This document shows, piece by piece, positions 1 to 7,996 of a DNA stretch of 64,000 nucleotides. Made by a program: the position numbers and the translations under genes. Under the pieces are notes generated by a model that was not told where the DNA came from, did no database searches, and saw only the letters and a list, made by a program, of their open reading frames with translations. Position 1 is the first letter of the stretch. Each line of letters starts with the position of its first letter. Source of the DNA: an uncultured Clostridia bacterium (GTDB taxonomy: Bacteria > Bacillota > Clostridia > UMGS1810); NCBI GenBank assembly GCA_934500875.1, contig CAKSTL010000004.1, positions 62,001-126,000 on the forward strand, in the 5' to 3' direction.

Positions 1-580
1 GAGGTGACGTTCCGCAAAGACCGTACCGCAGCTGCAAAACCGTGCTTTCACGCTTTGCAAGCCGTCTTTTCATACATTCATACAGCCTTTTAACCTGCAT
101 TTTTAAATCTACTTTGTCAAATACGTTTTCATCCTCGTCGTAGAGCTTATCAATCAGCGATACCTCGTTTCCGTCCTTATCCTTTCCGATAGGTTCCTGC
201 AAAGACACATCTGCACTCCGCTTTTTTTCTGCCCGAAAATGCATAAGAATTTCGTTGTCTATGCACTTTGCCGCATAGGTTGCAAGCCGTGCGCCTTTAT
301 CCATATCGAATGTGGTAATCGCCTTTATCAGACCGATTGTTCCTATTGATATCAAATCGTCCGTTTCTGCGCACCTTTCCGAATATTTTTTTACGATATG
401 CGCCACCAGACGCAGGTTTCTCTCTATAAGTATGTTTTTCGCTTCGTTATCGCCGTTTTTGTATCTTAAAAGATATTCTCTTTCCTCCTTTGGGGTAAGC
501 GGCTTTTTGAATGTTTTTGCGCTCGATACAAAAAGCGTCAGAAAACACATATGCGGCAAAATTCCCAAAAAAGTCAGCAT
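1..580 (-). CDS. sigK: RNA polymerase sporulation sigma factor SigK, 3' end cut by the window
   Basis: Late mother-cell sigma factor directing transcription of coat and late spore genes. 193 codons are visible from ATG at 580-578, preceded by GGAGG at about 589-593; the rest lies beyond the left edge. The first ~20 residues are hydrophobic, like the pro-sequence removed by the SpoIVFB protease in Bacillus. Then come the sigma region 2 hallmarks: NLRLVAHIVKKY, DLISIGTIGLIKA and LATYAAKCIDNEI, followed by VSLQEPIGKDKDGNEVSLID and the start of region 4 (LQLRYGL). In some Bacillus and Clostridium strains this gene is split by the skin element. The visible part is uninterrupted. Confidence 0.93.
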   Translation of the reverse strand, partial: MLTFLGILPHMCFLTLFVSSAKTFKKPLTPKEEREYLLRYKNGDNEAKNILIERNLRLVAHIVKKYSERCAETDDLISIGTIGLIKAITTFDMDKGARLATYAAKCIDNEILMHFRAEKKRSADVSLQEPIGKDKDGNEVSLIDKLYDEDENVFDKVDLKMQVKRLYECMKRRLAKRESTVLQLRYGLCGTSP

Positions 581-602
581 TCTAAGCACCTCCGATATTT
601 TA

Positions 603-639
603 ATTATATGCCTTGCCGCTTATTTGTGTGTTTGTCTTT
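603..639 (-). promoter_or_regulatory. Possible SigE -10 and SpoIIID site upstream of sigK
   Basis: On the minus strand AAAGACAAAC (639-630) matches the SpoIIID consensus WWRRACARNY, and CATATAAT (610-603) resembles a SigE -10. No good SigE -35 is seen 14 bases upstream, which is expected for a promoter that needs SpoIIID. In B. subtilis sigK is transcribed by SigE with SpoIIID; here this is inference from motifs. Confidence 0.35.
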
Positions 640-664
640 AAAAATATTTTTTATACAAAATGTA

Positions 665-692
665 ACAAAATCCGACATTTTTTCATATTATA
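665..692 (+). promoter_or_regulatory. SigK-type promoter for the Cys-rich small protein
   Basis: AC (665-666), a 17-base spacer, then CATATTATA (684-692) fits the SigK consensus AC-N16/17-CATANNNTA. It ends about 34 bases before the ATG and 19 bases before the AGGAGG. SigE and SigK promoters share the CATA core, so SigE cannot be excluded. Confidence 0.5.
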
Positions 693-725
693 CACTACAA
701 CACAAAAGAAAGGAGGTAAACCTAA

Positions 726-1040
726 ATGAACGAATTTGACAGACCTAAAGATTTTCCCGCTGTAGGTTATCAGGAAGTTGATGTTTGCGTACCTGTAACC
801 GTAAAGCCGTTTGCAAATGTTTTGGCTCCGAAAATCAAATGCGTGGGCACACCCGTTGTATGCGCAGGAGAAGGAGAGTGCAAGGGCAATTGCGGAAATG
901 TTTGCAAGTTTACAATCAGTCAGAAAATAAAGGTTGAAATTCCGGTTATTTTCGGCGCAAAGGCAGAGGTTGGCGCCGCTGCCATTGATTGTGACGGCGT
1001 AGGCGTTGACAGACCCGAGCCGTGTTGCTGCAATAAATAA
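726..1040 (+). CDS. Cysteine-rich 104-aa protein, probably sporulation-associated
   Basis: Not recognised by family. AAAGGAGGTAAA precedes the ATG with good spacing. The product has no signal peptide or membrane segment and contains ten cysteines. Five fall between residues 40 and 60 (VVCAGEGECKGNCGNVC region) and three are consecutive near the C-terminus (EPCCCNK). The middle and end are rich in Val, Ala and Gly with alternating beta-like stretches. It sits divergently from sigK behind a SigK-type promoter and ends in a strong terminator, so it forms its own unit. A role in the coat or outer spore layer, cross-linked by disulfides, is inferred from promoter and composition only. Confidence 0.75.
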   Translation: MNEFDRPKDFPAVGYQEVDVCVPVTVKPFANVLAPKIKCVGTPVVCAGEGECKGNCGNVCKFTISQKIKVEIPVIFGAKAEVGAAAIDCDGVGVDRPEPCCCNK

Positions 1041-1054
1041 CATTAACTGAACAA

Positions 1055-1098
1055 TATGCACCTTTAAGGGATGAAATTAACCTCCTTTAAGGTGCATA
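1055..1098 (+). terminator. Rho-independent terminator after the Cys-rich gene
   Basis: Perfect 15-bp inverted repeat (1055-1069 with 1084-1098), 14-base loop, followed by ACCATTTTT. It lies between convergent genes and may also serve the leftward peptidoglycan-binding gene, although the T-run is on the + strand. Confidence 0.7.
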
Positions 1099-1127
1099 CC
1101 ATTTTTAAATCTTATATCTTTTTTGCT

Positions 1128-1694
1128 TTACGGATTTCGTATAATATATTTTCCGTTTTTTTGCAGCGGATTTATGTTGTTGTGCGACACAAACGTTTCA
1201 AACAATGCCGATATAATCTCCCAGGTTGCCTTGTCAACAACGCCGGTTTCTTTTATTCCGGCTGTGTTTTGAATTTCTATTACGGCTTTTTGCGTCCTTT
1301 CGTCAAATTTTCCGCTTATTTCAATTTCGGGTATGTTTGAAAGATGAGCGCCGAGCGCAGTAATCATTGCCTGAATAACATATACAATGCCGTTTTCATC
1401 ATCGTTTTTAATCACAAAATGCGGTGACGGAAAAACGCTTGTTCGCTTAGGCTCGGCATATTTTTTGAGCGTATTCTTATACTCCGAATAAATACGGTTC
1501 CAGGTTTCGTTGTCTATAATTCCCGATTGCGGCAGGTTAAAAACTCTTTGAAATTCCGTTACGGCATTCTGCGTCTGATTGCCGAAAATTCCGTCGGGAA
1601 TAATTTTCGGGATATCATTATCATATGAAACCCGTCTTAAAAAGGTTTGAACATTTCTTATCGGCTTGTTCACCGCCGAACGTGTTGTAAGCAT
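1128..1694 (-). CDS. Protein of two peptidoglycan-binding (PG_binding_1) domains
   Basis: 188 aa, start ATG after CCAAAGGAGGAAAAAT. Two PG_binding_1 units are visible. The first runs about residues 10-70, with the D-G-x-F-G-xx-T core (PDGIFGNQTQNAV) and the LPQSGIIDNETW ending. The second runs about 98-170 (SGKFDERTQKAV, ETGVVDKATW). There is no signal peptide and no catalytic domain. It is the last gene of the sleC operon, 86 bases after the SleC stop. The repeats resemble those at the C-terminus of the neighbouring SleC protein, so it may be a free accessory binding module for spore cortex. Export or localisation is not evident. Confidence 0.85.
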   Translation of the reverse strand: MLTTRSAVNKPIRNVQTFLRRVSYDNDIPKIIPDGIFGNQTQNAVTEFQRVFNLPQSGIIDNETWNRIYSEYKNTLKKYAEPKRTSVFPSPHFVIKNDDENGIVYVIQAMITALGAHLSNIPEIEISGKFDERTQKAVIEIQNTAGIKETGVVDKATWEIISALFETFVSHNNINPLQKNGKYIIRNP

Positions 1695-1780
1695 ATTTTT
1701 CCTCCTTTGGCATATGGGTCAAGTACTGCGTTTTTAAAATATCGATTTCTAAGCCATACGAGTTTAGAAATTTTTGACGC

Positions 1781-3193
1781 CTAACTGTCCGTGTCGCCCA
1801 AACCAAGCTCCGATTTGGGATATTGCGTCGGCGCAATCGAATTGTTTGACACAAGCTGACGGTAAACACGGTTAATTTGCCTTAAGGTTTCGGCATCCAG
1901 AATTCCCGTCTGCGGCAAATCGTTGGTTTTTTGAAATTCTCTGAGCCTCATCTGAATTTCCCGTGTAAATGCGCCGTTTGCCATAATTTTAGTGTCATTA
2001 GATGAGGCAATATCGTTAAGCCGCTCCTGCACGTCACGCACATTGCGGTTCACATCTCCGTAGTTCAAATTAAGGCTGTTAAGATATGTCATTTCTTTTT
2101 CAATCGGGTTCATAGCGTCGTTTAATGCGTCACGTATGCCTATAAACGTCTGATACAAAACATCCCAGGTTTTTTCGTCAACAATGCCGGTCTGCGGCAG
2201 CGAATACATTTTTTGCAGCTCCTTTACCGCATTTGCGTCTGTCTGCGTAAAACGTCCCGTAAATTTCACGGTAGGTATATTGGGATAAAACCACGACACC
2301 GCCTGAAGAAGATACTGGGTGACATATACCTTTTCGCCGGTATTTCCAACCTCGATTGCGTCCGGATATTCAAGCGATGACGAAAAATATCTCTGTCCCT
2401 CGGAATTAATTTCGGAAAGCCCCGTCATTCCGGTATAAAGGTAAATAAGCTTATACCAAGTTGCCTTGCCTACAATGCCATCGGGGGTGAGATTAAAAAT
2501 TTGCTGGAAGGTTCGCACCGCACGCTCTGTCGACTCGCCGAAACGTGAATCAACAGCAACCTTCGGAATAAGCGGATAATCCTCGGAAACACGGTTAAGC
2601 GCAATCTGCACAACCGCCACATCACGGGAATACTCGCCGAGCCTTACCGGCGCCGTGTAAGACATACGCACATTTGAAATGGGGGCGTTGCTCACAATTT
2701 CTATGTTATTACCGTAATAATACCGCAGTATCTGAACAGAATTTCGTCCCTGCTCGGCAAGATACTGGCTTCCCCACTGAGAAAGACCGTCGCAGGTGAC
2801 GGTTGTTCCGTTGCAGTATTTTGTTGCAAGCGGCTCGGCATTTCCTATCCGCCGTATGTACGAATTGAAAATCTCGTCAACAATATTGCTGATATTTTCA
2901 AAGATATTCCGTCCGTAAATAAATTTCTGGTCAATTGCCGTTGAATTTGTAATGTTGAAAGAATAACCCTGACTGAAGTAATATTCGGTGTAAACTCTGT
3001 TTACGGCAAACGAAATCTGCGCATAGATGTTTGCGGTTATCGCCGATTCGTTCCAGGTAGGATAAATCTCGCTTGATGCAACATTCTTTATATAATCCGG
3101 AAACGTGACGGTGACGTTCTCTGCGTCCGACGACGGCGGGCCTAAGTGCACCGTTATGTATTTCGGAATGTACGGAAGTATTGGTGTGGGCAC
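1781..3193 (-). CDS. sleC: SleC-type spore cortex-lytic enzyme lacking its pro-domain
   Basis: 470 aa. Residues ~10-170 are the SpoIID-like lytic transglycosylase domain of SleC. VTFPDYIKNVASSEIYPTW carries the expected catalytic Glu (E42), and NRVYTEYY, FNITNST and the Cys pair before GLSQWGSQYLAEQG match SleC. Three PG_binding_1 repeats follow (~186-255, ~280-350, ~375-455), where C. difficile SleC has one. SleC hydrolyses cortex during germination and is normally a zymogen activated by Csp proteases. Here the N-terminal region is absent: the protein begins at GTG (3193) just before PKYITVHLGPP, near the mature start of known SleC. AAGGAG eight bases upstream supports this start. The pro-domain is encoded separately, 19 bases upstream. 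Confidence 0.85.
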   Translation of the reverse strand: MPTPILPYIPKYITVHLGPPSSDAENVTVTFPDYIKNVASSEIYPTWNESAITANIYAQISFAVNRVYTEYYFSQGYSFNITNSTAIDQKFIYGRNIFENISNIVDEIFNSYIRRIGNAEPLATKYCNGTTVTCDGLSQWGSQYLAEQGRNSVQILRYYYGNNIEIVSNAPISNVRMSYTAPVRLGEYSRDVAVVQIALNRVSEDYPLIPKVAVDSRFGESTERAVRTFQQIFNLTPDGIVGKATWYKLIYLYTGMTGLSEINSEGQRYFSSSLEYPDAIEVGNTGEKVYVTQYLLQAVSWFYPNIPTVKFTGRFTQTDANAVKELQKMYSLPQTGIVDEKTWDVLYQTFIGIRDALNDAMNPIEKEMTYLNSLNLNYGDVNRNVRDVQERLNDIASSNDTKIMANGAFTREIQMRLREFQKTNDLPQTGILDAETLRQINRVYRQLVSNNSIAPTQYPKSELGLGDTDS

Positions 3194-3212
3194 AAAAACA
3201 TCTCCTTAACTT

Positions 3213-3602
3213 TTATAAATTCTGGCTTGTGATATCTATTGTTTCGTAAATTCCCGAAGGGTCGGCATCCTCCTCAACCGGCAGCACGTTAACCTCCTGA
3301 ATGGAGGTCTGATTTGCAAAAATCTGGACGTTTTTTATATAAGTGGTATAGTAGAGCGGATGTGATATAACTATATCACACGCAAAGAAACGGTCGTCGG
3401 AATTTATGTCGTTTTGTGAGTTTTCTTCGTCGGGCGTGTCAAATTCAATTTCAGAAGTTTTTCCGTTTTCGTCGGTTAGCTGCGTTTTTAAAAGTATGCT
3501 TGCCGCACCGTCGCTTTTTAAGAAATTCACGTGTGCTCCCATAATGGGTATCTGCGCCTTGGAAAGGGTTACACGTACAAAGATTTTACCTTTCTGAGCC
3601 AA
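3213..3602 (-). CDS. SleC pro-domain encoded as a separate protein
   Basis: 129 aa from TTG at 3602, eight bases after GAGG. An in-frame GTG at 3611 overlaps that ribosome site and is less likely. The sequence (KIFVRVTLSKAQIPIMGAHVNF, then ENGKTSEIEFDTP, then a closing VQIFANQTSIQEVNVLPVEE) parallels the N-terminal pre/pro-domain of C. difficile SleC. It resembles a small beta-sandwich of the CNA-B/carboxypeptidase-regulatory kind. It is first in the operon, just ahead of the catalytic SleC protein and in a different frame, with an in-frame stop and a separate ribosome site between them. It could inhibit or chaperone SleC in trans; that is inference. Confidence 0.75.
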   Translation of the reverse strand: MAQKGKIFVRVTLSKAQIPIMGAHVNFLKSDGAASILLKTQLTDENGKTSEIEFDTPDEENSQNDINSDDRFFACDIVISHPLYYTTYIKNVQIFANQTSIQEVNVLPVEEDADPSGIYETIDITSQNL

Positions 3603-3632
3603 AAAAATCACCTCTTTTAAAACTACATAATT

Positions 3633-3662
3633 AATATTATGAATCTTTTTGGTGGAATATGA
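3633..3662 (-). promoter_or_regulatory. SigE-type promoter of the split sleC operon
   Basis: Minus strand: TCATATT (3662-3656), a 14-base spacer, then CATAATAT (3641-3634). This fits the Bacillus SigE consensus KMATATT-N14-CATACAHT closely. It lies about 30 bases upstream of the first start codon. Confidence 0.5.
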
Positions 3663-3689
3663 AAAATTTATTTTTTATACCCGCAGCAC

Positions 3690-3718
3690 TTGACATTTTA
3701 TATTCGATATTGTATGAT
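3690..3718 (+). promoter_or_regulatory. SigA promoter of the cation-efflux gene
   Basis: TTGACA (3690-3695), 17-base spacer, TATGAT (3713-3718). Predicted transcript start near 3725, giving a leader of about 30 bases. Confidence 0.7.
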
Positions 3719-3753
3719 AATGTTAACGATGATAATATAAGGGAATGTCATAA

Positions 3754-4920
3754 TTGATAAATTTTATAATCCGAAAATTTGTGCCCAATTTTGAAAATGT
3801 TACCGACAAAAATGTGCGTGAGCGCTACAGTGTGCTTGCAGGCGTTTTGGGAATTTTCAATAATTTTATTCTCTTTGCCGTAAAAATTCTGATAGGGCTG
3901 TATATTAACAGCATTGCTGTAGTATCGGACGCTTTTAACAATTTATCCGATATTGCTTCGTCGCTTTTGAGTGTTATAAGTGCAAAAATGAGCAATATGC
4001 GCCCTGACAAGGAGCATCCGTTCGGACACGGGAGAATTGAATACATTGCTTCGCTTTTTGTTGCGGCAATTATATTCTTTGTGGGCATAACGCTGCTTAA
4101 AACTTCCGTTGCCAAAGTTTTCAGCCCTGAAGAGCTTAAGTTTAATCCGTATCTTATGCTCATTCTGTCGCTTTCGGTTTTTATTAAAGTGTGGATGTTT
4201 TCGTATAACAAATATATCGGCAAAAAAATAAATTCAAGCGTGCTTTGCGCAGCGGCGGAAGATAGTTTAAACGACGTGTGGGCAACACTTGCGGTAATTG
4301 TATCCACCGTTGTCGGGCTTTTTACAACGTTCCCGGTAGACGCAGTTTTGGGTGTGGGCGTTTCGGTGCTCATTTTAATTTCGGGTTTTGGCATTGCCAA
4401 AGACACCATAGACCTTCTTTTGGGAAAAGCGCCCGATAGGAAGCTTTCGGAAAAGCTTCGCCAAATTATCTTAAGCGGCGAAAGAATACAGGGTGTGCAT
4501 GACCTTATTGTTCACGATTACGGTCCCGGAAGGGTTATTGCGTCGGCGCACGCAGAGGTGAAGGACACCGAAAATATTGTTGAAATTCACGAGATTATTG
4601 ACGCTCTTGAAAATAAAATAGAAAAAGAACTCGGGATTGTTATGATTATACATACCGACCCCATAAATGTTGACTGCGAGCGCACAATAAGCTTCAAACG
4701 AAAGGTTGAAGAGGTTGCAAAAGATATAGACAAAAACCTTACCATACACGATTTTCGCATTACAGACGGAAAGGAAAATATAAATCTTATTTTCGACATT
4801 GTTTTTCCGTATGAATACGATGATGATGCGTGTCACAAAATTGTGTTTGAAATTATGGACAGAATGAAAACGTATGATTCAAGAATTAATATAGTTGCAA
4901 AAATTGACCGCTCATACTAA
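3754..4920 (+). CDS. Cation diffusion facilitator (CDF) metal efflux protein
   Basis: 388 aa membrane antiporter expected to export a divalent metal (Zn, Fe, Mn or Co) against protons. The CDF signature is clear: SIAVVSDAFNNLSDIASS in TM2 holds the metal-site D/N/D residues, HPFGHGRIEY follows TM2, and ED-LNDVWA in TM5 holds the second D. About six TM segments fill residues 20-225. The remainder is the cytoplasmic metal-sensing ferredoxin-like domain with HDLIVHDYGPGRVIASAHAEV, plus an extra C-terminal extension of ~80 residues. The start is TTG at 3754 after AAGGGA; the nearby ATG at 3745 hits a stop at once. The GH2 gene follows 23 bases downstream with no clear promoter between. Confidence 0.9.
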   Translation: MINFIIRKFVPNFENVTDKNVRERYSVLAGVLGIFNNFILFAVKILIGLYINSIAVVSDAFNNLSDIASSLLSVISAKMSNMRPDKEHPFGHGRIEYIASLFVAAIIFFVGITLLKTSVAKVFSPEELKFNPYLMLILSLSVFIKVWMFSYNKYIGKKINSSVLCAAAEDSLNDVWATLAVIVSTVVGLFTTFPVDAVLGVGVSVLILISGFGIAKDTIDLLLGKAPDRKLSEKLRQIILSGERIQGVHDLIVHDYGPGRVIASAHAEVKDTENIVEIHEIIDALENKIEKELGIVMIIHTDPINVDCERTISFKRKVEEVAKDIDKNLTIHDFRITDGKENINLIFDIVFPYEYDDDACHKIVFEIMDRMKTYDSRINIVAKIDRSY

Positions 4921-4943
4921 ATAAATAAGAAGGAGAGTAACAA

Positions 4944-7784
4944 ATGAGATTTTACGAAAATCCGAAAAAAGTATCGGAAAACAGAGAAAAACAGCGTGCG
5001 TACTACATTCCTGAAAACAAAGGCGCATACACGCTCCTTAGCGGTGAATGGAATTTTAAATACTACAGCCGTGACGTTGATTATGACGAAAACAACAACG
5101 ACTGGGATAAGGTAAAAGTGCCGTCCTGCTGGCAGACTACGGGATATGAAAAGCCGAATTACACAAACGTGGCGTTCCAGTTCCCGGTTGACCCTCCGTA
5201 TGTTCCGGACGACAATCCGCTCGGCGTGTATATGCGTGAGTTTGAAATAGAAAATACGGATTTAAAACACTATATTGTTTTTGAGGGCGTTTCGTCGTGT
5301 CTTGAGCTTTACATAAACGGCAAGTATGTGGGTTTCAGCCAGGGCAGCAGGCTTCAGGCTGAATTTGATATTACAAAGTATGTAAAAGCGGGCAAAAACA
5401 CCGTTACCGCAAAGGTTGTAAAATGGTGCTGCGGAACGTATCTTGAGGACCAGGACGCATTCAGATGCAATGGTATTTTCCGTGATGTTTACCTTCTGGC
5501 ACGTCCTGAGGGTCACATAAAGGACATAAGCGTTACAACCGAAAAAAACAAGGTTAATGTGGTGTTTGACGGCAGTGCAAACGTTAAGCTTTACGACAAC
5601 GGCAAGCTTCTTGATGAAAAAAAATGCAGCAAAAAAGCGGTGTTCAGCGTTGAAAATCCAACATACTGGAATGCAGAAAAACCGTATCTTTACACTCTTG
5701 TTTTTGAATACAAGGGCGAGATAATATCCATAAAATTCGGTTTTGTTACAATAAAAATTTCGTCGTCAAAAGAGCTTTTAATCAACGGTGAAAGCGTTAA
5801 GCTCAAGGGTGTAAACCATCACGACACTTCGCCCGTTAACGGCTGGTATATGACGGATGAGGAAATTTTAAAAGACCTTCATCTTATGAAAAAACTCAAC
5901 ATTAACACCATCCGCACTTCGCATTATCCGCCGTCGCCGAAATTTTTGAACTACTGCGACGAACTGGGATTTTACGTTATACTCGAAAATGATATGGAAA
6001 GCCACGGTTTTTGTATCAGGTACGGAAAATACCACTTTGACGCACTCGAAAAAATATGGCCGTGTTCAAATCCCGACTGGAATTTTTATTTAAACGAACG
6101 TATGGAACGCACCGTAAACCGTGACAAAAACCACCCTTCAATATTTATGTGGTCAGTCGGAAATGAGAGCGCTTACGGCATTAATATGCGCAATATGTTA
6201 AATCTTATAAGAAAAATGGACAAAAAACGGCTTCTTCATTGTGAGGATGCGTGCCGTCAGGAGGAATTTCCGCAGGAATTTGAGCCTGTTGACGTATATT
6301 CAAGAATGTATCTCCCGATTCCGGAGTGCATTGAATATGCCGAAAACAAAGACAACCGTCTGCCGGTTTTCCTTTGCGAATATTCTCATGCAATGGGCAA
6401 CGGTCCCGGAGATGTTTACGATTATGTTGAGGCATTTTACGCTCACAAAGCGTTTATCGGCGGCTGCATATGGGAATGGGCAGACCACGTTGCCATGGAT
6501 AACGGCGTGCAGAAATACGGCGGAGATTTCGGCGATTTGACGCACGATTATAACTTCTGCTGCGACGGAATGGTATTTTCCGACAGGTCGCTCAAGGCAG
6601 GCTCTTACGAAATAAAAACCGCTTATCAAAACATTAAAACAGCCTTTAAAAACGGCAGAGTAAGCATTACAAACCGTTTTGACTTTACAAATCTTAACGA
6701 ATATAAATTTAAATTTGACGTTGAGGTTGACGGCAAAATTATAAAAACATTTGAAAAGAAATTTGATGCTGCGCCGAAGAAAACGGTCAGCTTTGACCTT
6801 GAGTGCGAATTGCCGAAAATATGCAAATACGGCGCTTATCTTAACATTTTTATGTATGATGAATCGGGATACGAGTGGGCGCGATATCAGCACAGCCTTA
6901 ATGTAAAGACGGAAAAAGTAATCGTTCCCGAAAAGCTTGCAGAGCTTAGCGAAGATAAGCTTTCAATCACAGCAAAAGGCGACGGATTTGAATACAGTTT
7001 TTCAAAACAGTACGGCAATTTTGAAAGCATAAAAAAAGGCGGCGAGGAAAAGCTTCTTGATGTTGTAAAGCTCGGCGTATGGCACGCACCGATGGACAAT
7101 GAGCGAAAAAATAAGTATTATTGGGGCGGATATGAAAATTCGCAGACGGGATATAACTTGAACAAGCTGTTTTCAAAAGTATATTCTTGTGAAATTAAAA
7201 ACGGCAGAATTGTTGTTTCGGGTGCGCTGGGCGGCGTTGCAAGAATTGTGTGCTTCAAATACACGCTTACTGTTTCGATATACGAAAACGGCGATATCAA
7301 CTTTGATTTAACCGGTGTCAGAAATGAAAAAATTGACTTTTTGCCGAGGCTCGGATTTGAGTTTAAACTCCCGGAAAATGACGATAAATTTACATATTTC
7401 GCATACGGCGACGGCGAAACTTATTCCGATTTGCACCATTATGCACGAATGGGACTTTACAAAAGCAACGCAGATAACGAATATGTAAATTATGTTAAAC
7501 CGCAGGAACACGGAAATCACTACGGCGCAAAAATGCTCGATATTGAAAATTCGTTAAAATTTGCAACCGACAGCCGATTTGAGTTCAATGTTTCGCACTA
7601 CAATGCCAAAACTTTGGAATATGCAAAACATACGGACGAGCTTGTGAAGGATAAAGCTACAAATGTTCGTATTGATTATAAGGTGTCGGGTGTCGGCTCG
7701 GCCTCATGCGGTCCGCAGCTTGCAGAAAAATATCAGTTAAACGAAAAGAATATAAAAATGAATTTCTGGATTAAGAATAAATAA
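4944..7784 (+). CDS. lacZ: Glycoside hydrolase family 2 beta-galactosidase
   Basis: 946 aa, cytoplasmic (no signal peptide), hydrolysing beta-galactosides such as lactose. In order: sugar-binding jelly roll (~40-190, SWQTTGY, DNPLGVYMREF), immunoglobulin-like domain, catalytic TIM barrel (~280-580) and C-terminal Bgal_small_N domain (~670-930). The acid/base is E408 in WSVGNESAYG and the nucleophile is E479 in CEYSHAMGNG. GVNHHDTSP and the WEWADH motif also match LacZ. Start ATG follows AAGAAGGAGAG. The protein is a little shorter than E. coli LacZ (1023 aa). No sugar transporter or regulator lies nearby. It is probably co-transcribed with the CDF gene and ends in a strong terminator. Confidence 0.92.
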   Translation: MRFYENPKKVSENREKQRAYYIPENKGAYTLLSGEWNFKYYSRDVDYDENNNDWDKVKVPSCWQTTGYEKPNYTNVAFQFPVDPPYVPDDNPLGVYMREFEIENTDLKHYIVFEGVSSCLELYINGKYVGFSQGSRLQAEFDITKYVKAGKNTVTAKVVKWCCGTYLEDQDAFRCNGIFRDVYLLARPEGHIKDISVTTEKNKVNVVFDGSANVKLYDNGKLLDEKKCSKKAVFSVENPTYWNAEKPYLYTLVFEYKGEIISIKFGFVTIKISSSKELLINGESVKLKGVNHHDTSPVNGWYMTDEEILKDLHLMKKLNINTIRTSHYPPSPKFLNYCDELGFYVILENDMESHGFCIRYGKYHFDALEKIWPCSNPDWNFYLNERMERTVNRDKNHPSIFMWSVGNESAYGINMRNMLNLIRKMDKKRLLHCEDACRQEEFPQEFEPVDVYSRMYLPIPECIEYAENKDNRLPVFLCEYSHAMGNGPGDVYDYVEAFYAHKAFIGGCIWEWADHVAMDNGVQKYGGDFGDLTHDYNFCCDGMVFSDRSLKAGSYEIKTAYQNIKTAFKNGRVSITNRFDFTNLNEYKFKFDVEVDGKIIKTFEKKFDAAPKKTVSFDLECELPKICKYGAYLNIFMYDESGYEWARYQHSLNVKTEKVIVPEKLAELSEDKLSITAKGDGFEYSFSKQYGNFESIKKGGEEKLLDVVKLGVWHAPMDNERKNKYYWGGYENSQTGYNLNKLFSKVYSCEIKNGRIVVSGALGGVARIVCFKYTLTVSIYENGDINFDLTGVRNEKIDFLPRLGFEFKLPENDDKFTYFAYGDGETYSDLHHYARMGLYKSNADNEYVNYVKPQEHGNHYGAKMLDIENSLKFATDSRFEFNVSHYNAKTLEYAKHTDELVKDKATNVRIDYKVSGVGSASCGPQLAEKYQLNEKNIKMNFWIKNK

Positions 7785-7796
7785 GAAATTGTGGCT

Positions 7797-7832
7797 AAAA
7801 GCGCTGTATTTATATAAAAATACAGCGCTTTT
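7797..7832 (+). terminator. Terminator after the beta-galactosidase gene
   Basis: 15-bp perfect stem (7797-7811 with 7818-7832), 6-base loop, T-rich 3' arm. Symmetric A and T runs mean it could work in both directions. Confidence 0.8.
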
Positions 7833-7890
7833 CTTGATTGAATAACATTTGTAAGAGAAGATTAGCTTATTTTAAGAGTTCTTATGGCGT

Positions 7891-7930
7891 AAATTAAGTT
7901 TACAATAACAAAGTTATGTAAACTTAATTT
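7891..7930. repeat. 40-bp near-palindromic dif-like element, copy 1
   Basis: Arms 7891-7903 and 7918-7930 are perfectly complementary, with an inner 5-bp pair (7905-7909 with 7913-7917). The sub-sequence TTATGTAAACT (7914-7924) is identical to the XerD-side arm of B. subtilis dif. Taken with the left arm it spans 28 bases (7897-7924), the usual dif length. It lies between two terminators and 67 bases past the 3' end of the Xer recombinase gene. A related copy is at 12000-12039. Confidence 0.5.
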
Positions 7931-7959
7931 TAAAATATAAACATTGAAGTAGGGGATAA

Positions 7960-7992
7960 AAAGCACTGTTTTTATACCAAAAACAGTGCTTT
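7960..7992 (-). terminator. Terminator of the Xer recombinase gene
   Basis: 14-bp perfect stem (7960-7973 with 7979-7992), 5-base loop, followed on the minus strand by a T-run. It begins within a few bases of the recombinase stop codon. Confidence 0.8.
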
Positions 7993-7996
7993 AAAA

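Noticed and set aside
1745..1771. Hairpin between sleC and the peptidoglycan-binding gene as a terminator
   Set aside because: 8-bp AT-rich stem without a clean T-run on the minus strand; too weak to call.
3825..4409. 194-codon frame antisense to the CDF gene
   Set aside because: No ribosome site or domain; mirror of the coding strand's codon pattern.
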